A DNA stretch of 64,000 nt from Unio delphinus (GCA_029339505.1 JAQISU010000115.1:3497001-3561000); one strand, 5' to 3'; positions 31,928-44,480 are shown, counted from the stretch's first letter. Numbers and translations are program-made. The notes: generated from the letters alone by a model not told the origin.

Positions 31928-32112
31928 TTACGCAGATAAGAAGTCATATAAATTACGAGTGAATTGTGAATTATATCTTAACCTAACACTGCCTACCACG
32001 TGATGTACTTTTTCACTCACTCCTCCCTTTTTGCAGACGAAATGAAAAATCCTATTCCATACATTGAGCTGCAGATCGGGATCGACTGGATGCTTGTCTG
32101 CTCCAATTAAAT
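31928..32112 (-). CDS. SLC5-family cotransporter, last visible coding exon (C-terminal tail and stop)
   Basis: After a split Asp codon the exon encodes the cytoplasmic tail. It starts LIGADKHPVDPDLQ, where the V-D-P-x-L element recurs in the tails of SLC5A8/12-type proteins, and continues as a basic tail to a TAA stop at 31,928-31,930. The acceptor is CATTTTTCAG. No PDZ-binding end is evident (it ends F-L-S-A). The final 20 or so residues are unlike any tail I know. An alternative donor (CACGTG|GTAGGC at 31,996-31,991) could splice to further exons downstream, so the true C-terminus is less certain than the rest of the exon. Confidence 0.75.
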
Positions 32113-33005
32113 CTGAAAAATGAAATAGTTTGTCCATACTTATCAACTTTCTTCAAGTTTATATATTTTACGCTGCTAATATATTGTGTCAGTACTCACT
32201 CTTGAAGCCAAATCCAACGAGAAACATCATAAACCCCCATTTACTGTCCCAAAATGCAGATCCGGGTCTATGAGACTAGTTAGGGCTAATCAACAGAACT
32301 ACGTAGACCCTGACATGCAGGCGTATAGAAATTCATTAGGGTAATGTTTGCGGACATACCACGACAGTGGAAGGCGAGGAGTTTTGTAATGGTGAAAACT
32401 ATCAAAATATGGCACTTCAAAGTGGAATTTTATAGTTACATTGACCTATGTAATGCATTTAGAATAGAATCTCAAAATACTCGTACAAATTATTCCAGTA
32501 CAATATGTTAGGAACACATCTTTAGCAGCTGTTGTAAAGTCGGTTGGTCATTCTGTTAGTCTTCCTGTATGAGGTTTTATTCCTACCCATTTCCAGCAGT
32601 ATCTCAAATTTTTTTAAAAAAAGGGCAGCTCGTCTAAGAAAGCATTCAACAGTTGCATAGGTTAATATATGGGAGTTTACAGCAGGTCGCATTTAACGTT
32701 GTAACATAATGGTCGTTTAAATATATATTAGAAATCATTTTATTGAAGTAGTGATGTCATCTTGCTGTAGGTAAGCCTGACGGAACTATCAGATATCTCA
32801 AGTGGACGAGTTGTTTTGGCACGTGATCAATGAGCAAGTGATTACACCAAAGCAACAAGTCATCACGAGATATGAGATAGTTCACATGCAATGATTTATT
32901 AGGTATTGTAATTTATATCAGCATCCGTTAGTGTCTCTGAAAAGTATTGCACGTTATATGTGAAATATAAACATATACTGTTTTGAATTCATTACCCAGC
33001 GTTTT

Positions 33006-33640
33006 GTACCGGCCACAATACATATAAAGGGTTTATATTCCATACTAACTATGCTGTGTACTGGCCACAGTACATATAAAGGGTTTATATTCCATACTAA
33101 CTATGCTGTGTACCGGCCACAATACATATAAAGGGTTTATATTCCATACTAACTATGCTGTGTACCGGCCACAATACATATAAAGGATTTATATTCCATA
33201 CTAACTATGCTGTGTAACGGCCACAGTACATATAAATGATTTATATGTCATGCCTAACATGCTGTGTAGCTGAGACAGTGCATATACAGGATTTATTTTC
33301 CATACTAACTATGCCTTGTATCGGCCACAGTACAGATTAAGGATTTATATTCCATATCTCGTGTACTCTGTACCTGACACGGTGCATATTAAGGATCTAT
33401 TTTCGATATCTAGTATGATTGTACCGGACACAGTACATGTTAAGGATTTATATTCTATAACAAGCATAATGTATACCGGACACAATGCATATTAAAGATG
33501 TGTATTTCATACCTATCATTTGTACCGGTAAAAATGCCTATGAAGGATATGTATTCCATACTTAGTATGCTCTGTAGCGGACACTAAGCATGTTAAGGAT
33601 GCATATTCAATATCAAGGACGTTGTTTACAAGACAATTTT
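33006..33640. repeat. 52-bp minisatellite (~12 copies), decaying to the right
   Basis: Unit 'gtaccggccacaatacatat' plus 'aaagggtttatattccata' plus 'ctaactatgctgt'. The first four copies are nearly identical and later ones are increasingly diverged. It lies in the last visible SLC5 intron. Confidence 0.9.
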
Positions 33641-34393
33641 AACATGGAGAGTTGCGAGGGAAAAAAGCAGTTAATGTAGTCAGTCGGAACACTCCTATGC
33701 TTTTCCGCCAATGATCGGAAAAGCACATCAAAAGTATTGCAGTAGCCGACAACGCCTGGCGTACTTAATGTGGGACCGAAGTTTCTGGCGATTTCTCTCT
33801 TTGTACGCTATACCGCTTAATTTAAGTTTTTCGAGAATTAAATTTTCATAAAAGCCACAAGATGTTCCAATTCCGTTGAACAAAATATGGTTTGCAATAT
33901 GTACTTCTATGAAATACGTAACAGTTCCCGAGTTTGGAAATTAAATGCTTCTACAAAATAGGGAATACTTTACTTTTTGTGCATTTGTTTTACTCCGTGA
34001 AATAAAAATAATTACAGTTTGCGTAATTATCTACTTCCATGAAATCCGGAATAATTCATATTTCATTTAATTATATACTTCCGTGTTTCACGGAAGAATT
34101 CCATTTATATGTAACTATATATGTAACAAGATCTGACCTCGTTATAAAACAACTCATTTGATCCTATATACTAAGACACATTTTATACTCAGTAAACATC
34201 GCTAACGTGATAATTAGTTTACTCCATTTTCATTTATTGCACTGTTTCTATTTGATCAGAAAACTCTATTGCAACTTCAGAATCGTAATCGAGATGTAAT
34301 TAAACACTCGTTTGATTAAATTGGCCATCAACAGGAGTTATTGTACTAACACTCAATTACAAATGTAATTCTTAATTACACCTGAATACACAC

Positions 34394-34494
34394 CTGACAG
34401 GAGACTGACCACTAAACCAATTATCACCACGGTCAACATGCCCAGTACGCTGAACCAGATGTAGGACAATCCGTACAGCTTGTCCAGGCCTTGC
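34394..34494 (-). CDS. SLC5-family cotransporter, coding exon 9 of 10 visible
   Basis: It encodes the last transmembrane helix: QGLDKLYGLSYIWFSVLGML, then a stretch of Val, Ile, Gly and Leu ending V-S-L-L-S. The L-Y-x-L-S-Y-x-W/Y-x(3)-G pattern is the SLC5 signature of the final helix. 101 bp, acceptor TCCTTCAG, donor GTGTGT. About 20-125 bp upstream of its acceptor a roughly 60-bp segment is duplicated in tandem (34,515-34,620). Confidence 0.92.
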
Positions 34495-34514
34495 CTGAAG
34501 GAGAGATTGCAGAA

Positions 34515-34620
34515 GCTTGATATCGATTTAATAAATTCAGTTACAATTAATATGTTCCTCGCCAGGAGAAGCCTGATATCGGTTTAATTAATTCAGTTAC
34601 AATTAATATGTTCCTCGCAT
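34515..34620. repeat. Tandem duplication of about 60 bp upstream of SLC5 exon 9
   Basis: 'gatatcg(a/g)tttaat(a/t)aattcagttacaattaatatgttcctcgc' occurs twice. Confidence 0.88.
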
Positions 34621-35123
34621 TAGCATCACATAGATCCACGTGCTACTTTTGCACATGCATGGCGTTGATTGCGTTTGAAACCAATACTGGTTTACAGCAT
34701 GTTTTTTTTTTTAAAGATTTATTTCGAAAACCATTTGACGTGATTTCAACCTATTATCTGCGTTGTAATGAATTGAATTCAAATGGGAAGCAATACACAT
34801 CAAAGAATATTTGCCGATCACCTGAACGGATGAAAACTGGCAATATGGTATAACATCTGTACCTGTATAAATGCGCGCGTGCGTGTATGATTGACTATTT
34901 TGTTAGTTTCTCATCAAATCCTACGGTTCATAATAATACAATAAAATAATCTGATGCCATACATTCGGATACTAAGCACAAGTAGAATCTGTTTTGGGTA
35001 TCTTCTTTTAAAACTTTCTCTCTTCGAGTTAAGTTAAAGAAAACTAAGGTCACAAATAATCATGAATATGCTATTAATAATTGTAGAAAAATCAACCGCT
35101 AATAACATTTTTAGCAAAATTTT

Positions 35124-35235
35124 AGAAGAAGAAGAAGAAGAAGAAGAAGAAGAAGAAGAAGAAGAAGAAGAAGAAGAAGGAGGAGGAGGAGGAGGAGGAG
35201 GAGAAGGAGGAGGAGGAGGAGGAGAAGAAGAAGAA
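35124..35235 (+). repeat. 112-nt pure homopurine tract (GAA/GGA)n
   Basis: An uninterrupted purine run with a GGA core between GAA ends, in an SLC5 intron. The minus-strand poly-Leu frame is an artefact. Confidence 0.93.
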
Positions 35236-35459
35236 TAATCAATAATATTAATTCGCGTACCTTTATAAAACTCATTTTAATTTGCCATATCATATATCTA
35301 AAAAGCGTCTTATCGTCATTAAGATTGTGTAATAATTACAAAGTAGCGTTTGAAGCAAATATGAGTGGGTATATTTTTGTAAATGAGAATAGTTATTTTA
35401 ACTTCACGTTTTGGTTACCGATGGTAACAAAATGAATTTCTAATAAAATCAAGACTTAC

Positions 35460-35683
35460 ATTTCTTGGCTACTAGCTCCATATGCCAACGTTGTTAAACT
35501 TGTACTTGTTTGATCTGTCCAGGGAAAAACTGTTGTGAAATTACTTGCTGTTGAAGTGTTAATCATCGGACAGTTTTTTAGCGACATGGGTGTGTCATGA
35601 AGCTTGACTGGTTTACTGATGTAGGTCCCAATGCTTACCCAAAGAGAGAACGCAAAGCCAAGAACACCACCAACAAGAGCACC
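35460..35683 (-). CDS. SLC5-family cotransporter, coding exon 8 of 10 visible
   Basis: The exon starts with GALVGGVLGFAFSLWVSIGT, a transmembrane helix directly continuing exon 7 (…N-W-I|G-A-L-V-G-G). It then runs into a Ser/Thr-rich extracellular loop with two N-glycosylation sequons (N-T-S and N-F-T) and a single Cys. In SLC5A8-type proteins this loop before the last helix is variable, so the low conservation is expected. 224 bp, acceptor CTAAAAG, donor GTAAGT, phase 2 out. Confidence 0.9.
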
Positions 35684-37446
35684 CTTTTAGAAAAAGGGAA
35701 ACAATTTATGAAGTAAATGAAAAATGTATATATCCATGTTTTGCGCCAATGCGATGAATATTCAATGCAATCGATACTGTTTTGTTAGCACACAACTTTT
35801 TCTAAATATTCGGTGTATTTTCTAGAGTCTAACCTCTGTTCTTTAGCATTTTCGCGTTATGTAATCGTTTGGCTTGTTCACCCGTTTGTTCAGGTGTTTC
35901 ATTTCTCAAAGAAGGACCGGAGAATCCGGATAAATAACAGTTGGAGTTTTCGTTGCTACAGTTTAGTCAATGTGCAATAGGGTAGGGTAACAAAATGAAT
36001 CTCGGTCATTTTGCGGTATGTTTATATGCTTTAATAGAATATCTTTCGCCAATAGTTACTAAAAATGAAAATCAGAACTTGTATTCAGGAAGCTTCTCAA
36101 CTTGAGTTCACCCTAGAGCTTAGGCCGATAAATTATCTCCTCCACCCCCACCCCACCCCCGTGATCATTTTGATTTTCGGTTTAAGGGCTGATTGATATC
36201 GCATTTTCATTAAAAGCTGCAAACATCTGTAGTCGATTTTGACTGCACGCATTGATGTACATTTTATGCACGTACTGGTATTTTTCGATGCCGTGGAACA
36301 ACATTCGGCTGAAAGGTTCTTCTGGTGACATGTACATTATTTTTCTGGTGCAAATCCAATCTTTGGTGACTTGTAAATCCGTGTGGAAAATCAAAATCAT
36401 CAGTCTTACGCCATTTTGAATTTGGCGCTATAATATGGTTGTTACCAATGACCAGTATGTGTATAAAGTGTACGCAGGTTTGTTCCGCAAAGATGTGCAT
36501 ATAGCAAAAGTAAACAGTTTGATGAACATGTAACATCTGGCCAACATCGTCCATCAGTTTCATCATAGATTGCGGAAGGGGATTTATTCGACTAGCTAGA
36601 GCTCAGTTTGATAAGAGCCGTTGGGAAAGTGATACCTTTAGAGACAGGTGGTGGTGGGGGTGGGGGTGATGCCTTTATAGACATTTGTCCGATAATACGT
36701 ATAGCTTACTAACAATTTAGCAACTACAAGATAAATGACATTTTAAGTTTGTGCGAGCACAGGTTGAAAAGTTTCATTAAAATGTGACCAGATCTTTTGT
36801 ATTGTTATGTCTGGTAAATATTTTGCACCCAAAATAAAACACATTACGAATCTGTGGCGTTCTTTTATTGTTTGCTTTTCTATTTGACGTAAAGGTTCTG
36901 TTTTATGACCAGTAGATGATTGTGTCGTTTAGTTAGGGGCCAGTAAATGAGCCCGCTATGGTACGATAGTGTGCCTAAACCGTTAAAACTAGCAGTACCG
37001 TTCCAACGCTAGCCAGCAATCTTTGCAATTATATCAAGTATCGTTGCAACGTTGAATTGTGCTAATGCAACTTTGAAAATTAAATTTGCATTGGTTTGTT
37101 TATATAATACAAGTGTTGTTGCAATCACCACGCTCTTGTCTGTTCTCTTATGTGCGCAGACACACACACACACACACACATGATCAAAATATATACTTTC
37201 AGTTGAATGACGTCATTGCACGCGGCAATGTTGAGAATCTTCATAAAGCCTGTACTTGGTGCCCTCGAGCTTGACATTACATAACTCTGACGGTCCAAAT
37301 ATAGATTAGCAAGGAAACAGTATCACCTGTCACTGCATAGGGTTGGTTCAATTACTGACAGAAGAGGAAAGTGCAAAGTTAGATGAGATTTTATTGATTT
37401 TTATTGTGTTAGAAATTACGAAATTGCATGTGCAGATAACGCAGCA
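35684..37446. other. SLC5 intron, mostly unassigned
   Basis: It holds a C-rich stretch (36,140-36,162) and a G-rich stretch (36,647-36,668), overlapping minus-strand frames of 72 and 100 codons without domains (36,182-36,566), and a short (CA)n at 37,160-37,180. Confidence 0.45.
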
Positions 37447-37646
37447 CGATGTCCGATATCTCATGAATGACAATGATTAACATTGACGATGTCCGATATC
37501 TCATGAATGACAATGATTAACATTGACGATGTCCGATATCTCATGAATGACAATGATTAACATTGACGATGTCCGATATCTCATGAATGACAATGATTAA
37601 AATTGACGATGTCCGATATCTCATGAATGACAATGATTAACATTGT
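37447..37646. repeat. 40-bp tandem repeat (5 copies)
   Basis: Unit 'cgatgtccgatatctcatga' plus 'atgacaatgattaacattga', almost identical copies. Confidence 0.95.
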
Positions 37647-38004
37647 GTGTGGAACCATGGAGAGGTGTTGTAGTGCAACACATGTACGTTTTAGCCATGG
37701 TAATATACGAAACTATGCCTCGTTGTTTAGTTTTACCTCTTTTTTTGAAAGATGGTCAACTGTTTTATGTGAAGAACATAAATATGTGTTTATTTAAAAC
37801 TGTTTGACCCCTTTGTTAATATTTGCGTCATATTCTTCCACTAAAGTATATAGATTGAAATCAGTCTAAAGCAGGGGTCTCTGGCACGCGGCCCTCCATA
37901 TTCCTCTACTCCAGTGTACGGTTCGAAACCAGTCTAAAGCAGGGGTCTCAAACATGCTAGCCAGCTCTATTTCTCTATATTTATCTATAGATGCTACATG
38001 TCAT

Positions 38005-38191
38005 AGTATTAGGACTGGTCAGTCTGGTGTGATTATAATGTGACTGGGTGGACATCATGCTACATGTCATAGTATTAGGACTGGTCAGTCTGGTGTGATT
38101 ATAATGTGACTGGGTGGACATCATGCTACATGTCTTAGGGATGATGTCCACTATAAACTGCCACACTGCAGACATCGTAGCGATATGACTG

Positions 38192-38192
<1 letters not shown>
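38005..38192 (+). mobile_element. SINE family A, internal fragment with a 62-bp tandem duplication
   Basis: 'attaggactggtcagtctgg' to 'gggtggacatcatgctacatgtc' occurs twice in a row (from 38,006 and 38,069), followed by the SINE end 'gcagacatcgtagcgatatgactgaaa', which runs into a (CA)n repeat. Confidence 0.75.
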
Positions 38193-38235
<43 letters not shown>

Positions 38236-38256
38236 GCCCGCGCGCGCGCGCGCACC
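38191..38256. repeat. (CA)n(CG)n compound microsatellite
   Basis: CA repeat running into cgcgcg, with Z-DNA-forming potential. It directly follows the SINE fragment. Confidence 0.9.
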
Positions 38257-38526
38257 GGTAAGGAAGTTATCTCCCATTGGTACACGGTGTCTTGGGGTCC
38301 CAATTCTGATGAACGTGATCGCTGTATATATTTTAAAGATAATAACTGATGATTGAAAGTGCGCTACACTCATAACGTGACATACAATCAATCAACAATA
38401 TCATAAAAATATATTTGACAAAATCCTTCAAACTAATTTACCTCTTACATACAAAATTCAAAGATAATGCTGATATTGAACTCTTTATTTATCTCTAATA
38501 TTTTGTAAATACAAATTAATACTTAC

Positions 38527-38613
38527 GATCCAATTGGCACTCGTGAAACATGCCCCTAGAATGAATAAACCAACCAGTGGCGCCCCCGCCGCACCATTAA
38601 GTGTCAGTGAAGC
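38527..38613 (-). CDS. SLC5-family cotransporter, coding exon 7 of 10 visible
   Basis: It encodes ASLTLNGAAGAPLVGLFILG then ACFTSANWI, a transmembrane helix matching the SLC5 pattern S-x(2)-G-x(2)-G-x-P-L-x-G-L-F-x-L-G. The exon is 87 bp (29 codons), phase 0 at both ends, with acceptor CATTAAAG and donor GTAAGT. Confidence 0.92.
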
Positions 38614-39118
38614 CTTTAATGGAATAAATCGTTTTAACAAATATCAAAATTATTTTTAGTAATCACGATATAGTGATTTTTAAGAGATATATATTTCTTT
38701 AATTTTTTTTTTATTTCGGCCGTCAGAAAACGGATAAGCACATGCAAATTTTTAAAACGTTTTAAAATATTCTATCAACATGTATGTTTAAAATATGTAA
38801 ACGCCTTGATTATAACATATAGTCTTGCATGGGGTAATGAGTACCGGAAAAAGTTGGCAAAATAAGTGCTAACAATATGAGAGTATTCAGCACGTACAGA
38901 AAAAACATTTCAGTTGGCAAATATGTGATGAATGTAAAACAAAACAAGTAAATTCATGCAAGTGGAACGCATTAGTCTGTAACACCTTCACCCGATAAGA
39001 TAACAAATTACATTGTGTTTATACAGAGTCAAATTCCATAACTTTTTATCAAAGATAATATAGAGATCGGAGGTAATACAGCATTCTGAGCTTCATCTTA
39101 AATTCAGGCTCAATGTAA

Positions 39119-39397
<279 letters not shown>

Positions 39398-40074
39398 TCC
39401 ACATTGGCGATAATACATACGGAACTATTTTCACTTTCCGTTTAGAAAGTGTTACGACTTTTTGGGTTTTAAATTAAGTAAATTTAACGAGATGCACAAT
39501 TTAAAGCATGATATCTACATATTAAACTTCGCTATCCTAAAATTAATGTAACATTTCGGAGTTTCTTTTTATCGATGTAGTAATTCAGCAGTTACTCGGA
39601 CTGAAACAGAATAGATCAACAAAAGCAAGCAAATCGAATAGATGTTGCTCTTAGAATATATGCTAAGAATGACAATCTACGTCTTCGATTAATACTATGA
39701 AATTTTTTCACTTTTTAAATAGAAACATTTTGTGTTGTCACTCGTAGCTTCCTCATATATATTTTCCAGGAATGGTAATACATATACGTCATCTAACGCT
39801 ACACAAGGTCTAGGACCCAAGTTTAAAGAAATAGGTTCACCCTGAAAGCTTTATCGATTCTAAATTTGGGTATCGTTAAAATTCACTTGAACATGAGAAT
39901 GAAATTGCGCTCACGTTCTTTTGCAAAATAATTTCCGTTTAACACGGGTTAGATTTGCATCTAAATTTGAAACTCAAACTCAAACCGAGAAGATTGATAA
40001 ATGAAACAAAAACTTATTATATACTTGAGATAAGTTTATCATAATTTCTTTGGCATTGCCAAACCTCTCTGTAC

Positions 40075-40145
40075 CTGGAGGACTGTACCGCCCAGTCTCT
40101 CCACTACAAATGCCATGCCAACTCCAATACAGCCGTACAACGCAG
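40075..40145 (-). CDS. SLC5-family cotransporter, coding exon 6 of 10 visible
   Basis: A short 71-bp exon encodes AALYGCIGVGMAFVVERLGG then TVLQ. It corresponds to the transmembrane segment ending in the G-x-V/L-L-Q motif that precedes the A-S/A-L-S/T block of SLC5 proteins. Acceptor CCTTGTAG, donor GTACAG, phase 1 in and phase 0 out. A diverged LTR occupies the upstream intron at 40,428-41,404. Confidence 0.9.
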
Positions 40146-40427
40146 CTACAAGGGAAAAAATACTCATAAATATGTTTTTTGTCTTTAAATTAAATTAAAT
40201 TAAATTTCAAGTCTGAAAGTAAGCCGTTCATTTGTAACTAGAAAGAAAAAATCTAAAAACTCTCAATCATACTTCCTTCTAATTTTAATCTGACAGTTTT
40301 GTGCCGCTCAATTTTCCTGAAAAGTTAAAGTTTTCTTTTGAGTGGCATTTAACATGCAAGTATTGAGTACAAGTCTGTGTGTGTGGGGGGGGGGGTGTGT
40401 GTGTGTTTGTGTGTGTTTGTTTGTTTA

Positions 40428-41404
40428 TGTATTACGTGTTTACGCTCTAATTAATAATAACACAGAACAAGTGTTTATAAAACAAGCTTAGTTTATAGAA
40501 CAAGCTTTATAAAATTTAAAAAATAATTTATTTCTCTGGATGAATAATGTAAAAATGGAAGAAAAGACCTTACGGTTTTCAGAATCAAATCCAAAAGTAA
40601 TCCAATTATAATCTACGAATTAAATTTAAACACCCTAGTAATGAAATATTCTAAGGAATTCAAGTTCTAAAGAAAATCCAAGATGGAAGGCGATGGCATA
40701 AGTTGTATCCTGTACTATCTTGTAATCTTCTATCTACAGTTCCTTGCAAAAAACACAAGAAATAGCAATCCGGTGTTGGAATTCCAAATACAATTTTGAT
40801 AAACTGTCTTTGTCCAAGAATTCTGTATGAGCACTCAAATATTTCCAGATAAACGAATTAATCTTTCCAAATAATCTGAAGAAAAAATTAAACATAAAAC
40901 GCGAAAACCGGCTACATGACATAAAGTGTTTTTAAGCCCAGATTGTCTAACTTATTTTTATAGAGAAGGGTTATTCATTAATCTAAAACGTAGTTTCGGA
41001 AATACCAGAGTTACAAAATCGAGAGGCACTCGTGATTAAATTTACATTTTAAAGTCACGTACTCATAAAATGACCTTGACGAAACTATAAGAATAAAAAT
41101 AAACGAGTTGTTTAATTTACTGTATCCAATACAGGCTCGATGTCGCTCTTACTATTCTCACAATAACAATAAATAAAAAATAAATTATTTACGTGACTAT
41201 TACAAATTTTGAATTAAGGTCAGGATCTAGGTCAGTCTTAGGTGTTTACGATAAAAGAGACAGGTTAGCTGAATTTCTGGAAAACATAATCTCCAGTAAA
41301 TAAAATTACATTACAATAGCATGTAATGACAAATTTAAAACGTTAAAACTAACAAACAAACAATTACCTTAAACCAAATAGAAATTAAATCAAATATATT
41401 AACA
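40428..41404 (-). mobile_element. Diverged solo LTR of the same family in an SLC5 intron
   Basis: It begins tgtattacgtgtttacgctc (compare tgttacgtgcttaggctc) and keeps the same landmarks in order: 'acaagctt', 'cttacggttttcagaatcaaatcc', 'cctagtaatgaaat', 'aatccaagatggaaggcgatg' and the end 'atatattaaca'. At 977 bp it is longer than its relatives, and it lies between SLC5 exons 5 and 6. No clean target duplication is visible. Confidence 0.7.
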
Positions 41405-41814
41405 GTGTGTATGTGTGTGTGTCTTTCATCTTTATTTCCGTTTATTTTTGTTAGTTTGTGAGTTTTATATGAATATAAAACCAGTCACATGTGTCAGACT
41501 GATTTATGGGCTAACAAATTTTCATAAATGAAACTTATATTGTTTTAAATGATAAAAGTAAAGACTTACGAGAGAACAAAGTCACCAGTAGACTTGAATT
41601 TTGCTTAAATGTATTGTTTCCCATTTAGCAACTAATAGATTTTCAAATTATTGTGAATTTTGATAATTAAATACATTTAAACGAAATTCATATCAGGTTT
41701 TACGTTTTTCAATATAACAGTTTTTTATATCTGAAAATGCCAGTTTACTTTGCTGCATTTGAATAAACGTAAAGCAAATTATCTGTAGCCATGACCGATG
41801 TCAATTTATTTAAA

Positions 41815-42425
41815 CGATATTGTTACTAACTGACTTACTAATTAGTAATCATAATGACTAATCATATTACTAACTGACTGAATAATTACTAATCCTAATG
41901 ACTAATCATATAGCTAACTGACTAATTAATAATCCTAATGACTAATCATATAGATAACTGACTGACTAATAAATAATCCTAATGACTAATCATATTACTA
42001 ACTGGTTAATTACTAATCCTAATGACTAATCATATAGCTAAATGACTGACAAATTACTGATCCTAATGACTAATCATATAGATAACTGACTAATTACTAA
42101 TCCTAATGAATAATCATATAGCTAACTGACTAATCAATAATCCTAATGACTAATCATATAGATAACAGACTAACTAATAAATGATCCTAATGACTAATCA
42201 TATAGATAACTGACTGACTAATAAATAATCCTAATGACTAATCATATTACTAACTGACTGACTAATTAATAATCCTAATGACTAATCATATAGCTAACTG
42301 AATAATTAATAATCCTAATGACTAATCATATAGCTAAATGACTGACAAATTACTGATCCTAATGACTAATCATTTAACTAACTGACTAATTATAATCCTA
42401 ATGACTAATAATATTACTGACTGCA
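41815..42425. repeat. ~45-bp minisatellite (~14 copies)
   Basis: Unit near 'taactgactgactaattaat' plus 'aatcctaatgactaatcatatagc', with length variants of the 'ctga' and 'aataa' parts. Confidence 0.9.
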
Positions 42426-42477
42426 GAAATAGTTACACATAATTGTTTCCTTGATCATTCTTAACATTGATTATATT

Positions 42478-42640
42478 GGGTCCCGGTGGCCGAGTGGTCT
42501 AAGACGCTTTCCTTTACAGATCATTGCCGTCTTATCTCAACTATGATGCTCTCGGCTTTGCAAAGGTTGATATGTGGGAAAGCTTGCCAGTACAATAGAT
42601 TTCCTTGGGTTGGTGGTACTTACCGATTTCTTAATCCTAC
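42478..42640 (+). mobile_element. SINE family B, 5' portion
   Basis: 'cggtggccgagtggtctaagacgctt' (A box), a degenerate B-box region, then 'gggaaagcttgccagtac' and 'gggttggtggtact'. The 3' body is lost just before a C-run. Confidence 0.72.
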
Positions 42641-42714
42641 ACAATATACATGCATATAACGCCTAGATCCCCCCCCCCCCGGTTACATGATTGAATGATC
42701 ATGCTAATACTGAC

Positions 42715-42827
42715 CCAAAACTTTGGTTACTAAAGTGGCTCTTTCGTCTGGTACGTTGGAAAATTTCAGTTTTAAGAAGTCCTCCCAAGTTACAGTAGCA
42801 AGCGAGTTCATCATTGAAGAAATGGAA
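42715..42827 (-). CDS. SLC5-family cotransporter, coding exon 5 of 10 visible
   Basis: Joined to exon 4 it gives ...SGALSSISSMMNSLATVTWE, the Ser-rich helix that in characterised SSS proteins supplies hydroxyl ligands of the Na2 sodium site, followed by E-D-F at the cytoplasmic end. The serines are therefore consistent with a working sodium-coupled carrier (family knowledge, not tested here). The exon is 113 bp with acceptor TTTTCAG and donor GTCAGT, phase 2 in and phase 1 out. Confidence 0.93.
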
Positions 42828-44170
42828 CTGAAAACAATTAATGGACATTAAGTTATATTCATAGCATGAAGAACATATCATTGCGAATTTAATGTATGTC
42901 TAAATATTTTACCATTTGTTGTTTGTTTCTTTTTTACATAAGACATGAGTGTACTCGTACTATTGGTATTGTGTCGATTTATTTATACCGAATTCTGATA
43001 CAGCAATGTTACGTAGCTGGCTGTGTTCTATATAAAATTAGTGATAAGTTGAAACTTGAAGTTACACACACTATAAAGTTGGGTAGTGATGAAACGTTTT
43101 GTACAACATGTGTGTGTCTGTGTTAACAAGATCACAATCCCTCATCCGCCACAATTCATGACATCAATATAAATAATAAACTCCACCACCACTATCACTA
43201 CCTCTACTACTACTCCTGCTACTGATATGACTGCTGCTACTACTACTACAACAAACATGAAAAGCACAGTCATAAAAACGACAAGAACAAATGGACAAAA
43301 GAAAGTAGAGAAAATGCTGAATAATTTACAAAAGGCAGATTTAACGTAAATCTGGCTTAAACCAAAATATCAAAAATGAGATGTTACATTAAATGTGTTA
43401 GGATAATTGACTTAATTGATAAGGCTTATCTAATCATTAAGGTGTTGTAATGATTTAGACGTCGATCATTCAATTACGTGCTCTTCATTTGACCTATCTA
43501 AACAGGTTAAAAATAGAAACAATTCATCTTGAAGATAAAATACAAGAGCACAAGAAAAATCCCGAATCATGGATGTATCGAAATCGTACATAGTAAAAAT
43601 TTGCTACGGGAAAAATGACTCAGTTATGGTGCATTTACTATATCGTGTATTGTTATATAAAATATTTGAAAAAGTTAAAAGAATCATACCATACACCAAA
43701 ATCATCATGATTTTCATTGCCCATTATATAGTTTAAACTCCCATGTCATGACATGTTGTTAGTTACGCTGTAACTTTATATTATTAGTACTGCAATATAT
43801 TGTGCATTCCTCGTCCCTTTTGGATGGGTATAATATGCATATATCATCTTGTTTTGTCGTTTAGAGATATGTTCTGTTCGTAAAACACTTCCTCTACATC
43901 CAGTCTTATTAAATAGTCTAGTCTTTTTCATCTGTTACTCAACTTCTTGTCCGATTTTAAATATTTTGTCTGTAAGTGAAGAAGGTATCTCATTTCAAAC
44001 TTGTTGTTTATTTTAATTGTGACTATTCAACCAATATTAACTTAAATCTTTCCAGATGTATCAGTAGTCAGGTTTATCCATTCTTTTCGTTTTTCTTCCT
44101 CGCTTGCTTCAACTGGAGTCATGTCGTCTGATCTATAGTGAATATTCTTATAACTATCAATCAGCTCCAC

Positions 44171-44480
44171 GGCTCCGGTGGCGTAGTGGTTAGAGCGTCC
44201 GCTGCGTAAGCGGGATGTCGTGGGTTAGATCCCCGGCTGAGTCATACCAAAGATTTACAAAAATGGTACTAACAAGTAACAACTGCCTCGCTTGGAGCTC
44301 AGCTTTAAGAGGTTAGCGTTAGGACTGGCCGGCCTGGTGTCAGGATAATGTGATTGGATGGGACATCATGATACATGTCTGCGGCATGATGCCCCAGTGC
44401 TAGACATCACTATAAACTGCCTCACTGCAGACATCGTAGCGATATGAATGATAAATTGTGAAAGCTACGTTAAAAATCTT
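44171..44480 (+). mobile_element. SINE family A, near-complete copy next to an SLC5 exon
   Basis: It has the same head ('ggctccggtggcgtagtggttagagcgtcc'), B box ('gtcgtgggttagatcccc') and body as the copy at 6,326. It ends about 55 bp from the donor end of SLC5 exon 4. Confidence 0.85.

Noticed and set aside
36182..36566. Two overlapping minus-strand frames (72 and 100 codons) in an SLC5 intron
   Set aside because: Different phases over the same bases, no domain, and no acceptor/donor pair that fits the transporter frame.
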